64,000 bases of DNA from contig NZ_QJHL01000006.1 of the NCBI RefSeq assembly GCF_003202405.1, forward strand, positions 62,001 through 126,000. Reading direction: 5' to 3'. Under the pieces are notes generated by a model. The model had not been told where the DNA came from and searched no databases. It saw nothing but the letters and a program-made list of their open reading frames with translations. The stretch comes from Flavobacterium hydrophilum. GTDB lineage: Bacteria > Bacteroidota > Bacteroidia > Flavobacteriales > Flavobacteriaceae. Both the position numbers and the translations under genes were made by a program. How positions within the stretch are numbered: the stretch's first letter is position 1; every line of letters starts with the position of its first letter. This document shows positions 59,969 to 64,000 of the stretch, in pieces.

Positions 59969-61246
59969 TTACTTCCTTGTTTTTGATTTTTCAGGTTTGT
60001 CAAAAGTACCTGGAATCGCAGTTAATTCAGCAATTTTTACAATTACATCAGTTGCTTTTAAAATACTTTCAACCGGAACATATTCATATTTTCCGTGAAA
60101 GTTGTGACCACCTGCAAAAATGTTCGGACAGGGCAATCCCATAAATGACAATTGAGATCCGTCCGTTCCGCCACGAATCGGTTTGATAATTGGTTTTATA
60201 TTCAGTTCCCGCATTGCTTTTTCTGCAATATCCACAATATGTTTTACCGGAAGTACTTTTTCTTTCATATTGTAATACTGGTCTTTAATTTCAGTAATCA
60301 CAATATCTTCGCCAAATTGCTTAGCAAATTTTTTGTTGAATTTTTTGGCAATCTTTTCAATTAAAGCTTTGCGTTTTTCAAACTTACTCTTATTATGATC
60401 ACGTATAATCAATTCTAAAACTGTTTCTTCAATATTTCCTTTTATGTGATGAACATGAAAAAAACCTTCATAACCTTTGGTTTCCTGCGGTGTTTCTCCT
60501 TTTGGAAGTTCATTGATAAAATCATTTGCAATCAGCATCGAATTAATCATTTTTCCTTTGGCATAACCCGGATGAACACTTTTTCCTTTGAAAGTAATTT
60601 TGGCTCCCGCAGCATTAAAGTTTTCATATTCTAATTCACCAATTTGGCTTCCGTCCATTGTATAAGCCCATTGCGCGCCAAATTTTTCAACATCGAAATG
60701 ATGTGCTCCGCGACCAATTTCTTCATCCGGAGTAAATCCGATTCTGATTTTTCCGTGTTTAATTTCAGGATGCTGAATTAAATATTCCATTGCGGAAACA
60801 ATTTCAGTTATTCCGGCTTTATCATCTGCCCCTAGCAGGGTTGTTCCATCGGTTGTGATGATCGTTTGTCCTTTATATTGTAATAAATCTTTGAAGTAAT
60901 TCGGAGATAAAATGATGTTTTTTTCAGCATTTAAAACAATATCTTTTCCATCGTAATTTTCAACAATCTGAGGCTTTACATTCGCTCCGCTAAAATCCGG
61001 TGAAGTATCAAAATGTGAAACAAATCCAATTGTTGGAACTTCATGCTCAACATTACTCGGCAAAGTTGCCATGATGTAAGCTTTATCGTCTATAGTGACA
61101 TTCTGTAAACCAATTATTTTTAGTTCTTCGACTAATTTTTTGGCAAGATCCCATTGTTTTTCTGTACTTGGTGTTGTTTGTGAATTCGGGTCTGATTCCG
61201 TATCAATTGTTACATAACTGATAAATCGATCTATGATATGCTGCAT
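59969..61246 (-). CDS. pepT: Peptidase T (tripeptidase)
   Basis: A 425-residue zinc aminopeptidase that removes the N-terminal residue of tripeptides in the cytoplasm. Metal ligands are visible in FVSHFDTSPD (His/Asp), LLGADDKAG (bridging Asp), FTPDEEIGRGAHHFD (catalytic and metal Glu) and GGTDGSQLSFMG. Length is slightly beyond the E. coli 408 due to a C-terminal charged tail (PEKSKTRK). It is first in the pair with the YdeI gene. Confidence 0.95.
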   Translation of the reverse strand: MQHIIDRFISYVTIDTESDPNSQTTPSTEKQWDLAKKLVEELKIIGLQNVTIDDKAYIMATLPSNVEHEVPTIGFVSHFDTSPDFSGANVKPQIVENYDGKDIVLNAEKNIILSPNYFKDLLQYKGQTIITTDGTTLLGADDKAGITEIVSAMEYLIQHPEIKHGKIRIGFTPDEEIGRGAHHFDVEKFGAQWAYTMDGSQIGELEYENFNAAGAKITFKGKSVHPGYAKGKMINSMLIANDFINELPKGETPQETKGYEGFFHVHHIKGNIEETVLELIIRDHNKSKFEKRKALIEKIAKKFNKKFAKQFGEDIVITEIKDQYYNMKEKVLPVKHIVDIAEKAMRELNIKPIIKPIRGGTDGSQLSFMGLPCPNIFAGGHNFHGKYEYVPVESILKATDVIVKIAELTAIPGTFDKPEKSKTRK

Positions 61247-61320
61247 TTCTTTTTATTTTTAGCAAATATAGCCATTTTTTCTGCGGAATAATTTAGCTTT
61301 AGTAGTATCTGTTAGTAATA

Positions 61321-61350
61321 AAAAAGAGATCCTAAACAGAATCTCTTTTT
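61321..61350 (-). terminator. Terminator of the FGE-like gene (minus strand)
   Basis: AAAAAGAGAT (61321-61330) pairs with ATCTCTTTTT (61341-61350). On the minus strand it follows the FGE-like stop at 61367; T runs on both sides make it usable in either direction. Confidence 0.85.
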
Positions 61351-61366
61351 TGCTATTATATGATTA

Positions 61367-62506
61367 TTATTTACTTTTTACACATCTAAAACCAACGTGG
61401 TTGGCAGCAGATCTTATTTCGCCTTTTCCTCTGGTTCCTACCATATATCTTGTGCAATATTGATCTGTGCATAAAAATGAACCACCTCGGTGTACTCTTT
61501 TTACTTCTGATGTATCGTTAGGGTCGTAATAAGCATCAGGTCCTTGTGGGTTTTTTACGGTTTTGCCACTTTCAGCTAACGATTTATAATAATCAACACT
61601 GTACCAGTCGTGTACCCATTCCCAGACATTTCCGGCTATATCATACAAACCGTATGCATTTGGTGCGTATTGTTTTGTTGGTGCAATTCCTTTAAATCCG
61701 TCTTCTCCGGTGTCACCATCTTTTATAGGGAATTGTCCCTGATAAATATTGGCCTGAAATTTTCCGTTAGGTTTTAAATTATTTCCCCATGCATACAGGT
61801 TTCCTGATTTACCGCCGCGGGCTGCGAACTCCCATTCGGCTTCTGTTGGAAGTCTTTTTCCTGCCCATTTTGCGTAAGCTTCAGCATCTTCATATACTAC
61901 ATGAACTACCGGATATTTTTCTTTCCCTTTAATAGTGCTTTGCGGTCCTTCAGGATGTTTCCAATCAGCACCTGGTTCGTAACGCCACCATTGAAGAAAA
62001 TTATTCAGATTAACAGCAGATGGTGTAGGGGTAAACACTACTGAGCCGGTAATTAAATCTTCATCGTTTGCAGTTGGAAACTCTTCTTTAGTTGGTTTTT
62101 GCTCAGCCACCGTTATATATCCGGTTGCTTTTACAAATTTTTCAAACTCTTCGTTAGTTACTTCGGTTTCATCCATGTAATATCCGTCAACATACACACG
62201 ATGAATAGGAGCGGCGTCTTTTGTAACGCCTTTTATGCTGCACAAACTTTCGTCTTCAACATTTGATCCCATTGAAAATTCACCACCCGGAATCCATACC
62301 ATGCCTTTTGGAGCTTTTCCTGCAGGTTTGGTCTTGTTTTCAATGGTTGGTTTAAATGCATTTGCTTCAGAAGGGTTTGGAGTTTCATGGCATTCCTGGG
62401 CTAGAGCTTCTTTTTTGGGTACATGTACTAATTTAGTGTAACCGTATGCGATTGAAATAATGGAGATTGTAAGTAAACCGAAAATCCAAAAGGTTTTATT
62501 TTTCAT
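61367..62506 (-). CDS. Formylglycine-generating-enzyme-like protein with both active-site Cys
   Basis: A 379-residue protein with an N-terminal signal or anchor (TFWIFGLLTISIISIAYGY) and a sulfatase-modifying-factor domain (about 75-379; MVWIPGGEFSMGSN, NVWEWVHDWYSVDYY). The block RGGSFLCTDQYCTRY holds Cys346 and Cys351, matching the two redox-active Cys of true formylglycine-generating enzyme (human C336/C341), unlike many bacterial FGE-fold proteins that have lost them. It might therefore activate sulfatases, here from the periplasmic side; none is coded in the window. ATG 62506 is chosen, since a TACTTTTG promoter element lies just upstream at 62548-62555. Confidence 0.88.
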   Translation of the reverse strand: MKNKTFWIFGLLTISIISIAYGYTKLVHVPKKEALAQECHETPNPSEANAFKPTIENKTKPAGKAPKGMVWIPGGEFSMGSNVEDESLCSIKGVTKDAAPIHRVYVDGYYMDETEVTNEEFEKFVKATGYITVAEQKPTKEEFPTANDEDLITGSVVFTPTPSAVNLNNFLQWWRYEPGADWKHPEGPQSTIKGKEKYPVVHVVYEDAEAYAKWAGKRLPTEAEWEFAARGGKSGNLYAWGNNLKPNGKFQANIYQGQFPIKDGDTGEDGFKGIAPTKQYAPNAYGLYDIAGNVWEWVHDWYSVDYYKSLAESGKTVKNPQGPDAYYDPNDTSEVKRVHRGGSFLCTDQYCTRYMVGTRGKGEIRSAANHVGFRCVKSK

Positions 62507-62547
62507 TGTAATAGTTTTAAGCGTGTTGTAGTTGTAAATCAAGGAAG

Positions 62548-62555
62548 CAAAAGTA
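62548..62555 (-). promoter_or_regulatory. -7 element of the FGE-like gene
   Basis: Minus-strand TACTTTTG, 41 bases before the ATG at 62506. Confidence 0.5.
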
Positions 62556-62806
62556 AAAAATTAACTTTTATAATTCTATTTATTTTATAGAATTAGTGAA
62601 ATATATGATTTTGTTTGTATTTTGTTCATTTTCAATCGATAATGCTTTTCTTGTTTCTGTGTTGCGTAAATTTATTGAAAAAAAATGATTTTAGTACAGG
62701 GTTTAATTTGTTGTTTATAAATCGCGGTTACTTTTGTGAAAATCGAATAAACAAAATGAAGAGAATTTGTTTTTTGTAAAAAAGACTCATTTTCAAGTTT
62801 AATATT

Positions 62807-62814
62807 TAAATTTG
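62807..62814 (+). promoter_or_regulatory. -7 element of pyrD
   Basis: TAAATTTG, 27 bases before the pyrD ATG. Confidence 0.5.
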
Positions 62815-62841
62815 CATCCAAAAAAATAACAACACACCCTT

Positions 62842-63876
62842 ATGTATAAATTGATAATTCGCCCGATACTTTTTTGTTTTGATCCTGAAGAAGTGCATTA
62901 TTTTACTTTTTCATTTGTAAAATTCATTTCAAAAATACCGCGAGTTTCATCAATTATCAGGTCAATTTATGAAGTAAAAGATTCCAGATTGGAAAGAGAA
63001 GTTTTCGGAATCAAATTTAAAAATCCGGTTGGACTTGCTGCTGGTTTCGATAAAGATGCAAAACTGTACAAAGAACTTGGGGATTTTGGTTTTGGTTTTA
63101 TCGAAATAGGAACTGTAACTCCGGTTGGTCAGGAAGGAAATCCAAAGAAACGTTTATTCAGATTAAAAGAAGATCAGGCTATTATTAACCGAATGGGTTT
63201 CAATAACGGTGGAGTTCTTGAAGCTGTTGAACGCCTGAAAAAGAATTCGGGAGTTTTGATCGGAGGGAACATCGGAAAAAACAAAGTGACTGATAATGAA
63301 GATGCTGTTAAGGATTATATCATTTGTTTTGATGCACTTTTTAATCACGTAGATTATTTTGTAGTGAATGTGAGTTCACCAAATACCCCAAATTTAAGAG
63401 CTTTACAAGATAAAGAGCCTTTAACGGCTTTGCTTCAGACATTACAAGACAGAAATGTAGAAAAGCAAAAAACAAGTACTCAAAAAATAAAACCAATTCT
63501 TTTAAAAATCGCTCCGGACTTAACAGATGAGCAGTTATTAGATATTATTGATATTGTGAAAACGACTCAGATTGCGGGTGTGATTGCAACAAATACGACG
63601 ATTTCAAGAGAAGGTCTCCAATCTGCCAATCAATCAGAAATGGGAGGTTTGTCCGGGAAACCACTAACAAAGCGTTCTACAGAAGTGATCCGTTTTCTTT
63701 CTGAAAAAAGCAATAAATCTTTCCCTATTATTGGAGTAGGAGGAATTCATTCTGCTGATGATGCTATTGAAAAGCTGAATGCAGGTGCGAGTTTAGTGCA
63801 ATTGTACACTGGTTTTATTTATGAAGGACCGGCATTGATAAAAGCAATCAATAAAAAAGTTTTACAACAGTTGTAA
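62842..63876 (+). CDS. pyrD: Dihydroorotate dehydrogenase (quinone), class 2
   Basis: A 344-residue flavoenzyme of pyrimidine synthesis that oxidises dihydroorotate to orotate and passes electrons to the quinone pool. The N-terminal 45 residues (FDPEEVHYFTFSFVKF) are the membrane-associated helices of class 2 forms. Other marks: AAGFDKDAKLYKEL, NRMGFNNGG, VNVSSPNTPNLR (with the catalytic Ser) and KIAPDLTDEQ. Length normal. Its last codons lie in a palindrome that also ends the convergent gene. Confidence 0.96.
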   Translation: MYKLIIRPILFCFDPEEVHYFTFSFVKFISKIPRVSSIIRSIYEVKDSRLEREVFGIKFKNPVGLAAGFDKDAKLYKELGDFGFGFIEIGTVTPVGQEGNPKKRLFRLKEDQAIINRMGFNNGGVLEAVERLKKNSGVLIGGNIGKNKVTDNEDAVKDYIICFDALFNHVDYFVVNVSSPNTPNLRALQDKEPLTALLQTLQDRNVEKQKTSTQKIKPILLKIAPDLTDEQLLDIIDIVKTTQIAGVIATNTTISREGLQSANQSEMGGLSGKPLTKRSTEVIRFLSEKSNKSFPIIGVGGIHSADDAIEKLNAGASLVQLYTGFIYEGPALIKAINKKVLQQL

Positions 63877-64000
63877 AAGAAGAGACTGCACAATTAAACC
63901 GATTAGTATTGCAATTCCAAAGCTGATTAAAGTTCCGATCATTACGTATTCGGTAAGCTTTCGGTCTTTGGCTTCTTTTAAATCACCAAACCTGAAAATA
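63862..64000 (-). CDS. Membrane protein, C-terminal part (continues beyond window)
   Basis: On the minus strand the last 45 codons of a protein are seen: FRFGDLKEAKDRKLTEYVMIG followed by a hydrophobic helix and VQSLLLQLL, then TAA at 63864-63862. The layout (basic cytoplasmic loop, then a final membrane helix) is that of an integral inner-membrane protein. The family is not recognised. Its end overlaps pyrD by 15 bases. Confidence 0.6.
   Translation of the reverse strand, partial: IFRFGDLKEAKDRKLTEYVMIGTLISFGIAILIGLIVQSLLLQLL

Larger units (their letters stand above)
62507..62841. other. Intergenic stretch of 335 bases with two opposite promoters
   Basis: It carries the -7 elements of both flanking genes: TACTTTTG on the minus strand (62548-62555) for the FGE-like gene and TAAATTTG on the plus strand (62807-62814) for pyrD. 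No gene seen in between; the sequence is AT-rich. Confidence 0.55.

Noticed and set aside
1..64000. tRNA, rRNA, CRISPR arrays, complete insertion sequences, prophage genes
   Set aside because: Looked for by eye; no cloverleaf-like sequences, regular spacer repeats, transposases or integrases were seen.

Overview
The window looks like chromosomal DNA of a Flavobacterium or close relative (Bacteroidota, Flavobacteriaceae). The DNA is AT-rich. Many genes are preceded by the Bacteroidota -7 element TAnnTTTG. Typical families include TonB-dependent receptors with a carboxypeptidase-regulatory-like domain, a DUF4249 lipoprotein, an ECF sigma/FecR/TonB-receptor set, a type IX secretion sorting domain, a cyclophilin-FKBP fusion, a long NusB and a DUF3276/PUR-type protein. 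I saw no rRNA, tRNA, CRISPR array, prophage or complete insertion sequence.

Layout. 0-10.4 kb: the end of an outer-membrane barrel gene, a PAP2 phosphatase, a small predicted membrane protein not previously delimited (2265-2441), an ArsR-SRPBCC pair, then an operon-like run of TonB receptor, DUF4249 lipoprotein, GyrI-like and DinB-like proteins. 10.5-15 kb: thiamine pyrophosphokinase, trmD, rplS and a monomeric isocitrate dehydrogenase. 15.1-21.4 kb: an oxidoreductase/regulator island (SDR, AraC, aldo-keto reductase, AraC) with the decayed tail of a third AraC gene, then a TetR/small-protein/MFS cassette. 21.5-35 kb: mostly housekeeping genes (yifB, Gfo/Idh/MocA oxidoreductase, amtB, dsbD, tilS, uvrB, rlmF) plus an exported archaemetzincin-like protease. 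35.6-44.6 kb: an ECF sigma-factor locus. 44.7-64 kb: cupin, MFS, dual-domain PPIase, GreA-like factor, thioredoxin-like protein, several alpha/beta hydrolases, GH3 glucosidase, ABC transporter, leucine dehydrogenase, nusB, yajC, pepT, a formylglycine-generating-enzyme-like protein, pyrD and the end of a membrane protein.

The most interesting region is 35.6-44.6 kb. The same two-part motif, GTAGGGTAA, exactly 14 bases, then GTTTT(A/T), occurs three times: before fecR, before the six-gene operon 41049-44565, and on the other strand facing the repeat-containing lipoprotein 35613-36641. This is what a promoter recognised by the local sigma factor (36920-37435) would look like. It ties a TonB receptor, its anti-sigma factor, a lipoprotein and an envelope operon (OB-fold protein, DUF5777 barrel, CxxCH cytochrome lipoprotein, YceI, ankyrin protein, type IX-secreted DOMON-like protein) into one predicted cell-surface-signalled regulon. 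A redox or heme-related role is an inference from the domains.

Several non-coding elements also stand out: a roughly 107-bp palindromic repeat at 59161-59267, two related degenerate intergenic elements (about 2000-2110 and 26380-26430), an inverted-repeat array before rplS, tandem 10-mers 21 bp apart before the SDR gene, and stop codons of pyrD and a convergent gene that share one 19-nt palindrome.
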